Below are positions 7,941-18,692 of a DNA stretch of 64,000 bases, piece by piece. The stretch comes from Arthrobacter sp. StoSoilB20 (GTDB lineage Bacteria > Actinomycetota > Actinomycetes > Actinomycetales > Micrococcaceae), in the NCBI RefSeq assembly GCF_019977295.1, contig NZ_AP024651.1, forward strand, positions 4,402,001 to 4,466,000, written 5' to 3'. The translations under genes and the position numbers were made by a program. The first letter of the stretch is position 1, and each line of letters opens with the position of its first letter. The notes beneath the pieces are model-generated. The model was not told where the DNA came from, made no database searches, and was given only the letters and a program-made list of their open reading frames with translations.

Positions 7941-8009
7941 ATGGCAATAGTTCTAATATATCAGTTGCCTAACAGTCGGCCACTAGCCAAGCTTTTGAAG
8001 GAGAACACC

Positions 8010-9422
8010 ATGGTTGAACCGCTGATCCGCCCGCTTGCACAGGCGGACCCGGAGGTTGATCAGGCGATCGCCCAGGAACTCATCCGCCAGCAGTCCACGC
8101 TGGAAATGATCGCCTCTGAGAACTTCGCTCCCACGGCCGTCATGGAGGCCCAGGGCTCGGTGCTGACCAACAAGTACGCCGAAGGCTACCCCGGCAAGCG
8201 CTACTACGGCGGCTGCGAACACGTTGATGTGATCGAACAGCTCGCCATTGATCGTCTGAAGGCACTCTTTGGCGCGGAGTTCGCCAACGTCCAGCCCCAC
8301 TCCGGAGCCCAGGCCAATGCCTCGGCCATGCACGCACTGATCACCCCGGGCGACACCATCATGGGCCTGAACCTCGCCCACGGCGGCCACCTGACCCACG
8401 GCATGCGCATCAACTTCTCCGGCAAGTTGTACAAAGTTGTTCCCTATGGCGTCCGCGAGGACACCCACACCGTGGACATGGCTGAAGTTGAACGCCTGGC
8501 ACTTGAGAGCAAGCCCCAACTGATCGTCGCCGGCTGGTCGGCCTACTCCCGCCAGTTGGACTTCGCTGAATTCCGCCGGATCGCGGACCTGGTGGGCGCC
8601 TACCTGATGGTGGACATGGCCCACTTCGCGGGTCTCGTCGCTGCAGGGCTCCACCCGAGCCCGGTGCCGCACGCCCACATCGTCACCAGCACCACCCACA
8701 AGACCCTCGGCGGTCCCCGCGGCGGTGTGATCCTGACCAACGACGCCGACATCGCCAAGAAGGTTGACTCTGCCGTCTTCCCGGGCCAGCAGGGCGGTCC
8801 GTTGGAGCACGTCATCGCCGCGAAGGCCGTGGCTTTCAAGATGGCATCCGAGCCGGAATTCCAGGAACGCCAGGTCCGCGTCCTTGAAGGCTCCAAGATC
8901 CTGGCCCAGCGCCTCCTCCAGGACGACGTTGCTGCAGCCGGCATCTCCGTTGTCAGCGGCGGAACCGACGTCCACCTGGTGCTGGCCGACCTCCGCAACT
9001 CCGTCCTTAACGGCCAGCAGGCAGAAGACACCCTGCACCGGATCGGCATCACAGTCAACCGCAATGCCGTCCCCTTCGACCCCCGCCCGCCCATGGTTTC
9101 CTCCGGCCTGCGCATCGGCACTCCCGCCCTCGCCGCCCGCGGTTTCGGTGCCGAGGACTTCACTGAAGTCTCGGACATCATTGCGACGGCGTTGATCGCC
9201 GCAGCGAACAGCGGCACCCAAGCCGACGGCACGAAAGCAGGCACTGAGGCAGGCACCGAAGCAGCCCGCACCGAAGCCGACGTGTCCCTGGACGAAACCA
9301 CCGCCGTCGAGCTCCGCCGCCGCGTAACCGCCCTGGCGGAGAAGTTCCCGCTTTACCCCCACCTGAACAACAACGGCAATGGCGCCGTAAACGAAACAGA
9401 ACTGATTGGAGCAGCCCAGTGA
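8010..9422 (+). CDS. glyA: Serine hydroxymethyltransferase
   Basis: This PLP enzyme interconverts glycine plus 5,10-methylene-THF with serine plus THF. Here it probably condenses the two sarcosine oxidase products. Family signatures include [48 protein letters not shown] and the PLP-lysine motif [13 protein letters not shown]. The ATG at 8010 follows GAAGGAG; an upstream frame extension to 7941 lacks a ribosome site. The 470-aa length exceeds the usual 420-430 because an Ala/Gly/Thr/Glu-rich insert (about residues 400-435) lies before the C-terminal helices. Its stop overlaps the soxB start. Confidence 0.95.
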   Translation: MVEPLIRPLAQADPEVDQAIAQELIRQQSTLEMIASENFAPTAVMEAQGSVLTNKYAEGYPGKRYYGGCEHVDVIEQLAIDRLKALFGAEFANVQPHSGAQANASAMHALITPGDTIMGLNLAHGGHLTHGMRINFSGKLYKVVPYGVREDTHTVDMAEVERLALESKPQLIVAGWSAYSRQLDFAEFRRIADLVGAYLMVDMAHFAGLVAAGLHPSPVPHAHIVTSTTHKTLGGPRGGVILTNDADIAKKVDSAVFPGQQGGPLEHVIAAKAVAFKMASEPEFQERQVRVLEGSKILAQRLLQDDVAAAGISVVSGGTDVHLVLADLRNSVLNGQQAEDTLHRIGITVNRNAVPFDPRPPMVSSGLRIGTPALAARGFGAEDFTEVSDIIATALIAAANSGTQADGTKAGTEAGTEAARTEADVSLDETTAVELRRRVTALAEKFPLYPHLNNNGNGAVNETELIGAAQ

Positions 9423-10639
9423 GTGCCGACCACCTCCCCGAACACCCGGACTTCCTCTGGCGTAACCCGGACCCGAAGAAAAGCTATGACGCCGTGATTG
9501 TGGGTGGTGGCGGGCATGGCCTGGCCACTGCGTACTTCCTGGCGAAAAACCACGGCATGACCAACATCGCCATCCTGGAAAAGGGTTGGCTGGCCGGTGG
9601 AAACATGGCCCGCAACACCACCATCATCCGTTCCAACTACCTCTGGGACGAGAGCGCTGCCATTTACGAGCACGCCCTCAAGCTCTGGGAGATCCTCCCG
9701 GAAGAGCTGGAGTACGACTTCCTGTTCAGCCAGCGCGGCGTGATGAACCTGGCACACACCCTGGGTGACGTCCGCGAAAGCGTTCGCCGCGTAGGAGCCA
9801 ACCGCCTCAACGGCGTGGACGCAGAATGGCTGGACCCGCAGCAGGTCAAGGAACTCTGCCCCATCCTGAACATCAGCGACAACATCCGCTACCCCGTCAT
9901 GGGCGCCACGTACCAGCCGCGTGCAGGCATCGCCAAGCACGACCACGTGGCCTGGGCCTTCGCCCGCAAGTGCGACGAACTCGGTGTGGACATCATCCAG
10001 AACTGCGAAGTCACCGGCTTCATCAAGGACGGCAACCGGGTCACCGGCGTCAAGACCACCCGCGGCACCATCAACACCGAAAAGGTGGGCCTCTGCGCCG
10101 CCGGGCACAGCTCGGTCCTGGCAGAAATGGCCGGCTTCCGCCTGCCGATCCAGAGCCACCCGCTCCAGGCTTTGGTGTCCGAGCTTCACGAACCTGTCCA
10201 CCCCACGGTGGTCATGTCCAACCACGTCCACGTGTACGTCTCCCAGGCCCACAAGGGCGAACTGGTGATGGGCGCCGGCGTCGACTCCTACAACGGCTAC
10301 GGCCAGCGTGGCTCATTCCATGTGATCGAGGAGCAGATGGCAGCAGCCGTGGAGCTCTTCCCGATCTTCGCCCGGGCCCATGTGCTCCGGACCTGGGGCG
10401 GCATCGTGGACACCACCTTGGATGCCTCGCCGATCGTTGGTCTGTCCCCGGTGGAGAACATGTTCGTCAACTGTGGTTGGGGAACCGGCGGCTTCAAGGG
10501 CACCCCGGCCGCGGGCCTGACCTTCGCGCACACCATTGCAACGGGTGCACCCCACAAGCTGAACAAGCCCTTTGCTCTGGAACGCTTCGAGACCGGCGCC
10601 TTGATCGACGAACACGGCGCCGCAGCCGTGGCCCACTAG
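9419..10639 (+). CDS. soxB: Sarcosine oxidase beta subunit
   Basis: This is the flavoprotein subunit of heterotetrameric sarcosine oxidase, which oxidises sarcosine to glycine and passes the methyl group to THF. In the 406-aa protein the dinucleotide-binding motif [17 protein letters not shown] lies near residue 26. The AKHDH segment (about 172-176) contains the His that carries covalent FMN in characterised enzymes. A GTG start overlaps the glyA stop (GTGA), showing tight coupling. No signal peptide is present, consistent with a cytoplasmic complex. Confidence 0.95.
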   Translation: MSADHLPEHPDFLWRNPDPKKSYDAVIVGGGGHGLATAYFLAKNHGMTNIAILEKGWLAGGNMARNTTIIRSNYLWDESAAIYEHALKLWEILPEELEYDFLFSQRGVMNLAHTLGDVRESVRRVGANRLNGVDAEWLDPQQVKELCPILNISDNIRYPVMGATYQPRAGIAKHDHVAWAFARKCDELGVDIIQNCEVTGFIKDGNRVTGVKTTRGTINTEKVGLCAAGHSSVLAEMAGFRLPIQSHPLQALVSELHEPVHPTVVMSNHVHVYVSQAHKGELVMGAGVDSYNGYGQRGSFHVIEEQMAAAVELFPIFARAHVLRTWGGIVDTTLDASPIVGLSPVENMFVNCGWGTGGFKGTPAAGLTFAHTIATGAPHKLNKPFALERFETGALIDEHGAAAVAH

Positions 10640-10668
10640 CGCCCACCCAGGACAGGACAGGACAAGAC

Positions 10669-11100
10669 ATGCTCCTCATTTCATGCCCCAACTGCGGGCC
10701 ACGCGACGAAACCGAATTCCACTACGGCGGCCAAGCACACGTTGCCTACCCCGAAAGCCCCAACGACCTCACGGACCGCGAATGGGCTGAATACCTGTTC
10801 TACCGTGAGAACACCAAGGGAACCTTCGCCGAGCGCTGGGTCCACAGCACCGGCTGCCGTCAGTGGTTCAACATGCTCCGCGACACCGTGAGCTACGAGA
10901 TCCACTCCATTTACGGGATGGGCCAGGCCCGCCCGGACATCCCAAGCGCCGGGACCAGCAAGAGTGAAACCACCCAGCCGGGTGAGTTCACCCAGACCGG
11001 GGAATTCGGCCAAACCGAACCCGGCCTCGCCCCCGGAGCCCCAACCACCGGCGTCCCCATCTCCGGCTCCACAGCACCCACCTCCTCGGAAGGAGTCTAG
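10669..11100 (+). CDS. soxD: Sarcosine oxidase delta subunit
   Basis: This is the zinc-binding small subunit of sarcosine oxidase. The four zinc ligands known from crystal structures are at the expected places: C6 and C9 in CPNCGPR, H59 and C63 in HSTGC. A longer in-frame extension exists upstream, but the ATG at 10669 gives the family N-terminus [10 protein letters not shown]. The protein is 143 aa rather than the usual 95-110. Residues about 95-143 form a Thr/Gly/Pro-rich tail with a repeated [12 protein letters not shown] that is not part of the conserved fold. Confidence 0.93.
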   Translation: MLLISCPNCGPRDETEFHYGGQAHVAYPESPNDLTDREWAEYLFYRENTKGTFAERWVHSTGCRQWFNMLRDTVSYEIHSIYGMGQARPDIPSAGTSKSETTQPGEFTQTGEFGQTEPGLAPGAPTTGVPISGSTAPTSSEGV

Positions 11101-11102
11101 AA

Positions 11103-14048
11103 GTGACCAGCAAGAACGCACGCCTCGCCACCGGCGGACGCATCGATCGCAGCATCTCCTGGCGCTTCACGGTGGACGGCCGGGAATTCACCGGCCACCC
11201 GGGTGACACCGTCGCTTCGGCGCTTCTGGCCAACGGCCACATCAACGCCGGCAACTCCCTGTACGAGGACCGCCCCCGCGGCATCATGGCCGCAGGCGTG
11301 GAAGAGTCCAACGCCTTGGTCAAGATCGCTCCCCGTTTCCGCGGACACGTTGCCGAGTCCATGCTTCCGGCCACCGCAGTTTCCTTGGTGGATGGCATGA
11401 ACATTGAGCTCCTCTCCGGACTGGGCAAACTGGATCCCAACGAGGACAAGGCCGAGTACGACAAGAAGTACGTCCACACCGACGTCCTGGTAGTTGGCGG
11501 CGGAGTTGCCGGCCTGGCAGCAGCCCGCGAAGCTGTCCGCACCGGTGCCCGCGTCATCCTCATTGACGATCAGCCTGAACTTGGCGGCTCCCTGCTGTCC
11601 GGTTCCACGGCCCCGGAACTCGCAGAGCAGATCGAAGGCAAGCCGGCCCTGGAATGGGTTGCCGACGTTGAAGCCGAGCTGGTGTCGGCCGGCGAATGCA
11701 CGGTGCTGAACCGCACCACTGCGTTCGGTTCCTACGATTCCAACTACTTCATCGCCGCCCAGAACCGCACGGACCACCTGAGCGTTCCGGCAGCTTCGGG
11801 CGTCTCCCGCCAGCGTATTTGGCACATCCGTGCCAAGCAGGTTGTCCTGGCTCCCGGCGCCCATGAGCGTCCGCTGGTGTTCGAGAACAACGACCGCCCC
11901 GGCATCATGCTCGCCTCAGCGGCCCGCACCTACCTCAACCGTTACGCCGTGGCAGCCGGTTCGCGCGTGGTCATCAGCACCACGAACGATTCCACTTACG
12001 CCCTGGCTGCGGACCTGCAGGCAGCAGGCGTGGCGGTTGCCGCCGTCGTCGATGCCCGTCCGCAGATCAGCGCGAAGGCCGCCGCCGCCGTCGAGTCCGG
12101 TATCCGGGTCCTGATCGGCAGCGCCGTGGCTGATACGTCCGCGGATGAAAACGGCCGCCTGAATGGGGTGACCGTCCGCAGTATCAACGACGACGGCGAA
12201 CTCACCTCGGGCGTCGAACAGCTGGCTGCCGATCTCCTTGCAGTTTCCGGTGGTTGGAGCCCTGTGGTCCACCTCCACAGCCAGCGCCAGGGCAAGCTGC
12301 GTTGGGATGACGAGCTCGCAGCGTTCATCCCCGCCGCTCCCGTTCGTGACCAACAGGTTGTGGGCGCAGGCCGTGGCAGCTTTGAACTCCAGGACTGCCT
12401 GGCAGAGGGCATCTCGGCGGGAGCGGCAGCATCCATCGCCGCCGGCTTTGAATCCGAAACCACTCCGTTGGAGCTCCAGGCACCCAAGGCAAGCGCTCCG
12501 AGCCGCCAGCTGTGGCTGGTTCCCGGCCAAACAGGTGAGCCCGGCGAATGGCACTACCACTTCGTTGACTTCCAGCGCGACCAGTCCGTAGCCGACGTCC
12601 TCCGCTCCACCGGCGCAGGCATGCGGTCCGTGGAGCACGTCAAGCGGTACACCTCCATCAGCACGGCCAATGATCAGGGCAAGACCTCCGGCGTCAACGC
12701 AATCGGTGTGATCGCCGCAGCCCTGAAGTTCGGCGGAGCAGAGAATATCCCCGGTGTTGGCGAGATCGGAACCACGGCATACCGTGCTCCGTTCACGCCC
12801 GTGGCCTTCGCAGCATTGGCCGGCCGCCAGCGTGGGGAACTGTTCGATCCCGCCCGCGTCACCTCCATCCACCCGTGGCACGTTGCCCAGGGCGCATTGT
12901 TCGAAGATGTTGGACAGTGGAAGCGCCCCTGGTACTACCCGCAGGGCAGCGAAGACATGGACACGGCCGTCCTGCGTGAATGCGCAGCCGTCCGCGACTC
13001 CGTGGGCTTCATGGACGCCACCACCCTGGGCAAGATCGAGATCCGTGGCAAGGACGCCGGAGAATTCCTGAACCGGGTTTACACCAACGCGTTCAAGAAG
13101 CTCGCCCCGGGATCCGCCCGCTACGGCGTCATGTGCACCTTGGACGGCATGATCTTCGACGACGGCGTGACCCTGCGCCTGGACGATGACCGCTACTTCA
13201 TGACCACCACCACCGGCGGCGCAGCCAAGGTGCTGGACTGGTTGGAAGAGTGGCACCAGACGGAGTGGCCCGAGCTCGATGTGGTCTGCACGTCCGTCAC
13301 CGAACAATGGAGCACCATTGCCGTCGTCGGCCCGAAATCCCGCGCCGTGATCGCGAAGGTTGCTCCCCAGCTCGCCGAAAACGGTGGCCTGGATGCCGAA
13401 AACTTCCCGTTCATGACGTTCCGCGAGACCACCCTGGCGTCCGGAGTGCAGGCACGCGTTTGCCGGATCTCCTTCTCCGGTGAACTGGCCTATGAAATCA
13501 ACATCCCGTCCTGGTACGGCCTCAACACCTGGGAAGCAGTTGCCGCCGCAGGTGCCGAGTTCAACATCACCCCGTACGGCACCGAAACCATGCACGTCCT
13601 CCGCGCCGAGAAGGGCTACCCGATCGTGGGGCAGGACACCGATGGCACGGTCACCCCGCAGGACGCCGGCATGGATTGGATTGTCTCCAAGGCCAAGGAC
13701 TTCATCGGCAAGCGCTCCTACCTCCGGCAGGATGCAAGCCGCGAGGACCGCAAGCACCTGGTGAGCGTCCTTCCCGTGGACCACTCGCTGCGGTTGCCCG
13801 AAGGCACGCAGCTGGTGGAAAAGGGCATCCCGGTCAACCCGGCTAACGGACCCGTCCCCATGGAGGGATTTGTAACCTCCAGCTACCACAGCGCCGCACT
13901 GGGCCGTTCCTTCGCCCTGGCCCTCATTCAAAACGGCCGCAACCGCGTCGGCGAGACCCTGGTGGCCTCGCTGGGAGACCAATTGGTGGACGTGGTTGTT
14001 GGCGAAACCGTACTTTTCGATGCTGAAGGGACCCGCAAAGATGGCTGA
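11103..14048 (+). CDS. soxA: Sarcosine oxidase alpha subunit
   Basis: This 981-aa subunit carries noncovalent FAD, NAD+ and the THF site. The N-terminal part ([21 protein letters not shown]) is ferredoxin-like. A Rossmann motif [18 protein letters not shown] follows near residue 130 and a second nucleotide-binding region sits near 280. From about residue 590 to the end it is a GcvT-type aminomethyltransferase domain that handles THF. The GTG start at 11103 is preceded by GGAAGGAG. Its end overlaps soxG by 8 bp. Length and domain order are normal for the family. Confidence 0.95.
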   Translation: MTSKNARLATGGRIDRSISWRFTVDGREFTGHPGDTVASALLANGHINAGNSLYEDRPRGIMAAGVEESNALVKIAPRFRGHVAESMLPATAVSLVDGMNIELLSGLGKLDPNEDKAEYDKKYVHTDVLVVGGGVAGLAAAREAVRTGARVILIDDQPELGGSLLSGSTAPELAEQIEGKPALEWVADVEAELVSAGECTVLNRTTAFGSYDSNYFIAAQNRTDHLSVPAASGVSRQRIWHIRAKQVVLAPGAHERPLVFENNDRPGIMLASAARTYLNRYAVAAGSRVVISTTNDSTYALAADLQAAGVAVAAVVDARPQISAKAAAAVESGIRVLIGSAVADTSADENGRLNGVTVRSINDDGELTSGVEQLAADLLAVSGGWSPVVHLHSQRQGKLRWDDELAAFIPAAPVRDQQVVGAGRGSFELQDCLAEGISAGAAASIAAGFESETTPLELQAPKASAPSRQLWLVPGQTGEPGEWHYHFVDFQRDQSVADVLRSTGAGMRSVEHVKRYTSISTANDQGKTSGVNAIGVIAAALKFGGAENIPGVGEIGTTAYRAPFTPVAFAALAGRQRGELFDPARVTSIHPWHVAQGALFEDVGQWKRPWYYPQGSEDMDTAVLRECAAVRDSVGFMDATTLGKIEIRGKDAGEFLNRVYTNAFKKLAPGSARYGVMCTLDGMIFDDGVTLRLDDDRYFMTTTTGGAAKVLDWLEEWHQTEWPELDVVCTSVTEQWSTIAVVGPKSRAVIAKVAPQLAENGGLDAENFPFMTFRETTLASGVQARVCRISFSGELAYEINIPSWYGLNTWEAVAAAGAEFNITPYGTETMHVLRAEKGYPIVGQDTDGTVTPQDAGMDWIVSKAKDFIGKRSYLRQDASREDRKHLVSVLPVDHSLRLPEGTQLVEKGIPVNPANGPVPMEGFVTSSYHSAALGRSFALALIQNGRNRVGETLVASLGDQLVDVVVGETVLFDAEGTRKDG

Positions 14049-14685
14049 AACAGCAACACCAGCAGAAACCGCACACGTCAACCGCGTCCGGGGTGCCCGC
14101 CGCAGTCCGGCCCAACACCTGGCTGACGCTTTCACTTCCGGCTCCGTGCCGGGCACGGTGACTCTCACCGAAATCCCGTACCAAACCATGGTGGGCGTCC
14201 GGGTTCACCCAGCGTCCGACGCCGGTACCCGGGTTGCGTCCGTGACCGGCGGCTTGCCGGCCACCTGCGGTGAGGTGACGGGGGCCGGTTCCGTGAACGC
14301 GCTATGGCTTGGCCCCACCGAGTTCCTGGTGGTAGCTCCGGAGGAAGCACACGATTCCCTGGGTGGTTCCCTGGTCAGCGACTTGACCTCGGCATTGGGC
14401 AACGACGCAGGCCAGGTGGTGGACCTGTCCGCCAACCGCACCACGTTCGAGCTCTCCGGCAGCCACGCCCGGGCAGTGCTGGAGAAGACCTGCGCCTTGG
14501 ACCTGCACCCCCGCGTCTTCAGGGCCGGAACCGCCGTCTCCACTGAACTCGCGCACATTCCGGTGATGCTCTGGAAGACCTCGGAGGAGTCCTACCGGAT
14601 CTTTCCCCGGGCTTCCTTTGCCGACTTCCTGGGACGCTGGCTCCTTGACGCCATGCGGGAGTACGCCTCCCCAGAGGTCCCCTGA
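14041..14685 (+). CDS. soxG: Sarcosine oxidase gamma subunit
   Basis: This is the fourth subunit of the sarcosine oxidase complex, a GcvT-C-like fold without its own cofactor. The 214-aa protein contains [17 protein letters not shown] and the [32 protein letters not shown] segment typical of SoxG. The ATG at 14041 sits inside the end of soxA, and its own stop overlaps the sdaA start (TGATG). It completes the B-D-A-G order seen in other bacteria. Confidence 0.93.
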   Translation: MAETATPAETAHVNRVRGARRSPAQHLADAFTSGSVPGTVTLTEIPYQTMVGVRVHPASDAGTRVASVTGGLPATCGEVTGAGSVNALWLGPTEFLVVAPEEAHDSLGGSLVSDLTSALGNDAGQVVDLSANRTTFELSGSHARAVLEKTCALDLHPRVFRAGTAVSTELAHIPVMLWKTSEESYRIFPRASFADFLGRWLLDAMREYASPEVP

Positions 14686-16076
14686 TGGCACTGAGTGTGC
14701 TTGACCTGTTTTCTGTTGGCATCGGGCCGTCCTCTTCCCACACGGTCGGCCCCATGCGCGCGGCAAAACAGTTCACGGACGGACTTGAATCCTCCGGCCA
14801 GCTCCCGGCTACGGTGCGCGTCCAGGCTGAGCTTTTCGGCTCCCTGGGCGCCACCGGCCGGGGCCACGGCTCAGACAAAGCCGTGATTCTGGGGCTGCAA
14901 GGCCACTCACCCGAAACCGTGAACACCCACACAGCCGATGACCAGGTGGCCGCCGCGGCCCTCGACGCCGAACTCCGGCTGGGCGGCAACCACCGGGTGG
15001 ACTTCAACTGGGACGAGGACGTGGTCCTGCACCGCCGCAAGTCGTTGCCGGCCCACCCCAACGGCATGACCTTCCGCGCCCTGGACCACACGGGCACCGT
15101 GCTCCGGGAACGCAGCTACTACTCCATCGGGGGCGGCTTCGTGGTGGACGGGGACGTCTCCGGAGCCGACAAAGTAGTAGCCGATGACACCGTCCTGCCC
15201 TACCCCTTCACCACGGCGGACGAGTTGCTGGCCATCTGCGTCCGGGAAGGCAAGTCGATCTCGGACATCATGCTGGCCAACGAACTCGTCTGGCGCACTG
15301 AGGACGAGCTCCGCGAACGGCTGCTCAGCATTTGGGCTGTCATGCAGGAATGCGTGGAGAACGGCTGCTCTGCCGAGGGAATCCTGCCGGGAGGCCTGAA
15401 GGTCAGGCGACGGGCGCCGTCGTTGTTCAAGAAGCTTTCCGAGACGGACGCCGAGCTGAACGGAGCAAGTTCAGCGGACCCCCTCCTGGCCATGGAATGG
15501 GTCAACCTCTTCGCCTTGGCCGTGAACGAGGAAAACGCCGCGGGCGGCAGGATTGTCACCGCGCCCACCAATGGTGCCGCCGGGATTGTGCCCGCCGTGC
15601 TGCACTATTACACCAAGTTTGTTCCGGGAGCCAACGACGACGGTGTCGTGCGGTTCCTGCTGGCGGCGGCCGCCGTCGGAATCCTGTTCAAAATCAACGC
15701 CTCCATCTCCGGCGCCGAAGTGGGCTGCCAGGGCGAGGTGGGCTCCGCCTGCTCGATGGCCGCCGCCGGGCTCTGCGAAGTCCTGGGTGGAACGCCGGAG
15801 CAAGTGGAGAATGCCGCTGAAGTGGGCATCGAACACAACCTCGGCCTCACGTGCGATCCCGTGGGCGGGCTGGTGCAGATTCCCTGCATCGAACGCAATG
15901 CGATCGCCAGCGTCAAGGCCATCAATGCCGCGCGCCTTGCCCTGCATGGCGATGGCAGCCACAAAGTATCGCTGGACAAAGCCATCAAGACCATGCGCGA
16001 GACCGGCGCAGACATGAAATCCAAGTACAAGGAGACCTCCCGTGGAGGCCTCGCCGTCAACGTAGTGGAGTGCTAG
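14685..16076 (+). CDS. sdaA: L-serine ammonia-lyase (L-serine dehydratase)
   Basis: This enzyme converts serine to pyruvate and ammonia with a 4Fe-4S cluster. The single-chain 463-aa form has the beta-domain motif [16 protein letters not shown] at the N-terminus and the alpha-domain cysteines in [17 protein letters not shown] and [14 protein letters not shown]. In this operon it drains the serine made by GlyA from sarcosine-derived glycine and one-carbon units. The ATG at 14685 overlaps the soxG stop. Confidence 0.95.
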   Translation: MALSVLDLFSVGIGPSSSHTVGPMRAAKQFTDGLESSGQLPATVRVQAELFGSLGATGRGHGSDKAVILGLQGHSPETVNTHTADDQVAAAALDAELRLGGNHRVDFNWDEDVVLHRRKSLPAHPNGMTFRALDHTGTVLRERSYYSIGGGFVVDGDVSGADKVVADDTVLPYPFTTADELLAICVREGKSISDIMLANELVWRTEDELRERLLSIWAVMQECVENGCSAEGILPGGLKVRRRAPSLFKKLSETDAELNGASSADPLLAMEWVNLFALAVNEENAAGGRIVTAPTNGAAGIVPAVLHYYTKFVPGANDDGVVRFLLAAAAVGILFKINASISGAEVGCQGEVGSACSMAAAGLCEVLGGTPEQVENAAEVGIEHNLGLTCDPVGGLVQIPCIERNAIASVKAINAARLALHGDGSHKVSLDKAIKTMRETGADMKSKYKETSRGGLAVNVVEC

Positions 16077-16078
16077 CC

Positions 16079-16978
16079 ATGACTGCCATACAAACCGAAA
16101 CCACTTCCGTCTCCTCACCTGAGACCACAGTGGAACACGTCCTCACCCTCGACTGCCCCGAAGGACCGGGAATCGTGCACGCGGTGTCCGGCTTCCTGCT
16201 GGAGCACGGCTGCGACATCATCGACAACAAGCAGTTCGGCGACCGCGCCGAAGGCCACTTCTTCATGCGGGTGCACTTCGCTTCGTCCGGCGACACCTCG
16301 ACAGTTGATGCATTGCGGACAGCTTTCGCCCCGGTGGGGAAGAAATACAGCATGAACTGGGAGCTGGAGCGCCAAGGCTACAAGCGACGCGTGTTGATCA
16401 TGGTCTCCAAGTTCGGGCACTGCCTGAACGACCTCCTGTTCCGGGCAAGAATCGGCGAGCTGCCCATCAACGTGGTGGGCGTGGTGTCCAACCACACCGA
16501 CCACCAGGGCCTGGCGGAATGGCACGGGATTCCGTTCTTCCACGTTCCTGTCACCGCCGCTACCAAGCCGGCTGCCGAGGGGCGCCTGCTGGAGATCATC
16601 GATGAACTGGACGTGGAACTCATTGTCCTGGCCCGGTACATGCAAGTTCTCAGCGACGACCTCGCCCGCAAGCTGGACGGCCGCGCGATCAACATCCACC
16701 ACTCGTTCCTGCCCAGTTTCAAGGGCGCCAAGCCCTACCACCAGGCCTACGCGCGTGGGGTGAAAACTGTGGGCGCCACCGCCCACTACGTCAACGGCGA
16801 GTTGGACGAAGGTCCCATCATCGCCCAGCAGGTAGTGGAAGTGGACCACACGTTCGGGCCGGACGATCTCGTAGCCGCCGGCCGGGACACCGAATGCAAG
16901 GCCCTCAGCAACGCCGTTCGCTGGCACTGCGAGGGGCGGATCATCCTGAATGGGAACAGGACGATCGTGTTGAAGTAG
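16079..16978 (+). CDS. purU: Formyltetrahydrofolate deformylase
   Basis: PurU hydrolyses 10-formyl-THF to formate and THF. The 299-aa protein has an N-terminal ACT domain (TLDCPEGPGIVHAVSGFLLEH, about 20-95) and a formyltransferase domain with the active-site strand INIHHSFLPSFKGAKPYHQA and the GATAHYVNGELDEGPII motif. It starts 2 bp after the sdaA stop. A larger upstream frame is only an extension through sdaA. Its role here is probably to return THF that sarcosine oxidation loads with one-carbon units. The nested palindrome at 16998-17057 follows. Confidence 0.95.
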   Translation: MTAIQTETTSVSSPETTVEHVLTLDCPEGPGIVHAVSGFLLEHGCDIIDNKQFGDRAEGHFFMRVHFASSGDTSTVDALRTAFAPVGKKYSMNWELERQGYKRRVLIMVSKFGHCLNDLLFRARIGELPINVVGVVSNHTDHQGLAEWHGIPFFHVPVTAATKPAAEGRLLEIIDELDVELIVLARYMQVLSDDLARKLDGRAINIHHSFLPSFKGAKPYHQAYARGVKTVGATAHYVNGELDEGPIIAQQVVEVDHTFGPDDLVAAGRDTECKALSNAVRWHCEGRIILNGNRTIVLK

Positions 16979-16997
16979 GGCTCTGCAAAGCAACCAT

Positions 16998-17057
16998 TTC
17001 GATGGTTCCCTGCGTATGCGCCGTTGCGAACGGCACCGTGTGCAGGGAACCATCGAA
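16998..17057. repeat. Nested palindromic element, copy 1
   Basis: The perfect 16-bp arms TTCGATGGTTCCCTGC (16998-17013) and its complement (17042-17057) enclose a second perfect hairpin GCCGTT-GCG-AACGGC. The same outer arm sequence occurs at 57881-57897. It sits between convergent purU and the PucR gene. No T-tract follows, so it is not a classic terminator, though it could act as one. Confidence 0.88.
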
Positions 17058-17076
17058 TTGGCGTTTAACGGGGGCC

Positions 17077-18585
17077 CTACAAACGAGCCAGCCGGGTTGC
17101 CAGGTGCAGTGCAGCCAACCGTCCCGTTCCCCGTGGATCACCGCCACACAACTCAAAAATCCGCTGGAGCCGGTGATGCAAGGACTGCCGCTCTAAGTGC
17201 AGCTCACGTGCGGCCTGGGCAGTGTTGCAGCCGGTATCCAACCAAACGGCCAGCGTCAGCATCAGTTCGGACTTCTTCAGGCGGTCATGCTCGACGACGG
17301 CACCCAGCTGCCGCTGCACGAACCCTTCCCGCGTGGCCGGGTCCAGCGATTCCTCCGCAAGGAGCTCAACAGCCAACGTCTCAGCATCCACCACCTCCCC
17401 CGCTATGGGGTGCAGGTCCAGGGCCCGCCGCGCTTCGGCCAGGGACCACGGCGCATCATCGATTCCGGAACCCAACGGCCCCACGGCCACCACCGAACCG
17501 GCCGGTACTTCCAGCTCACGCAGTGCGTCCACAAGGAAACGGCGCGTGGCTGCTCCATCGCTTAAAGCGGCCAGGGCCATCAGCTCAGCATTGTTGGCAT
17601 AGCTCGCACTGTGCGTCACGCAGGTGCGGAGCAGCGCATCCACTGCCGGGCGCAAATGCCCCGCACCCGTTGAGCGGATCACCACTGCGGCCACTGCGCC
17701 GTTAACAGGAAATCCCGACGCCGGCCCGAGTTGCTGCAGCTGCCAGCGCTGGCTCCCCGAATTGATGGCACGCATGAGCTCAATGCCCGCCAACTCCTTC
17801 AGCCCTGGCGGCATCCGTTGCAACAACGCCAAGCCGAGGATGTCCACGGATCGCTCGCCGGCCACCCGCGCGAGGCCACCATCAACGCCGTCGTATATGT
17901 GCAGTTCCAGACGCGCCGCCAGAACGCCGCGGACCGGCACGTCCACCGTGGCGACAGTGCCCTGGCCGTTGAGGGCAGAGGCGCCCCGGCCGTCAAGGGG
18001 AGAGGTGCCGGCCGGAAACGCGCCGCCGGCAGCGCCCAGCGTAAGCCCCGACGGGGAGACCAGGCGCACGCCGGCGCCCGTCTTTTCGGACAGGACAGCC
18101 AGGAGTTGGTCGAGCCCGCCACCATGGGCAAGTTCAGCGGCCATGGCATGGCTGGCTTGGTCACCGCGCTGCAGGTGCTCCACGGATTCACTGACCAGGA
18201 GCGAGTTGATCTCCTGCATCACCCCCACAAAAGGGACAACCTGACGCAACTCGATGACCGGCAGGCTGGCGGCCTCGGCTATCTCCAGCATGGTGACGGG
18301 TATTTCCGGAAGTGCAGGACCGGTTTCCAACGCAAGCGCCGCAATCCCCCGGGCCGCCAGTTCACGGACATAGTCTGCCTGCCGTTCAGGGGCTACGCCT
18401 GCGATCGCCTGCCCACCGCTCAACAACAACTCACCGCCACTGAGGAGCGGGGCGATGTCCAGGACCTCGCTGGAGTGGACCCAGCGGACCGCGCGGTTCA
18501 TGGCTTCCGGAACCTGATTGAGCAGCCGTGGATCAGCGGCTTTCAGGCTTTCGTACTCCAAAGCGGCACCCAGCAGGATTGACAT
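17077..18585 (-). CDS. PucR-family transcriptional regulator
   Basis: The product is 502 aa. The N-terminal PucR ligand domain (about 1-120: LLLSGGQAIAGVAPERQADYVRELAARGIAALALETG) is followed by a GGDEF-like middle region and a C-terminal HTH_30 domain (DTGCNTAQAARELHLERQSLHHRLQRI, about 445-475). The start is placed at ATG 18585, with CGGAG upstream, rather than the longer frame to 18654. It is divergent from the NCS1 permease, 107 bp apart, and probably activates that permease and the deacetylase-like enzyme in response to a nitrogenous base or ureide. Confidence 0.9.
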   Translation of the reverse strand: MSILLGAALEYESLKAADPRLLNQVPEAMNRAVRWVHSSEVLDIAPLLSGGELLLSGGQAIAGVAPERQADYVRELAARGIAALALETGPALPEIPVTMLEIAEAASLPVIELRQVVPFVGVMQEINSLLVSESVEHLQRGDQASHAMAAELAHGGGLDQLLAVLSEKTGAGVRLVSPSGLTLGAAGGAFPAGTSPLDGRGASALNGQGTVATVDVPVRGVLAARLELHIYDGVDGGLARVAGERSVDILGLALLQRMPPGLKELAGIELMRAINSGSQRWQLQQLGPASGFPVNGAVAAVVIRSTGAGHLRPAVDALLRTCVTHSASYANNAELMALAALSDGAATRRFLVDALRELEVPAGSVVAVGPLGSGIDDAPWSLAEARRALDLHPIAGEVVDAETLAVELLAEESLDPATREGFVQRQLGAVVEHDRLKKSELMLTLAVWLDTGCNTAQAARELHLERQSLHHRLQRIFELCGGDPRGTGRLAALHLATRLARL

Positions 18586-18692
18586 GACACTCCGTACGGT
18601 GTTCGAGGATTTGTTTAGACACATCGTATCTTGTCGCTGTGATTTGAGGCACATACGCTGAAGGAGTCCCTTTCATACACGGAGGCTCTCCC

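Noticed and set aside
7858..8009. Glycine riboswitch upstream of glyA
   Set aside because: None of the conserved glycine-aptamer blocks is present; the leader shows only a promoter and dyads.
7983..9362. 459-residue open frame antisense to glyA
   Set aside because: glyA is unmistakable on the plus strand; the antisense product has no recognisable domain.
9826..10668. N-terminal extension of soxD through soxB
   Set aside because: Out-of-frame reading of soxB; the ATG at 10669 gives the conserved zinc-binding N-terminus.
11916..14189. 757-residue open frame antisense to soxA
   Set aside because: Shadow of soxA; no start signal and biased composition.
15851..16078. Long upstream extension of purU
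   Set aside because: Reads through sdaA in another frame; the ATG at 16079 gives the ACT-domain start.
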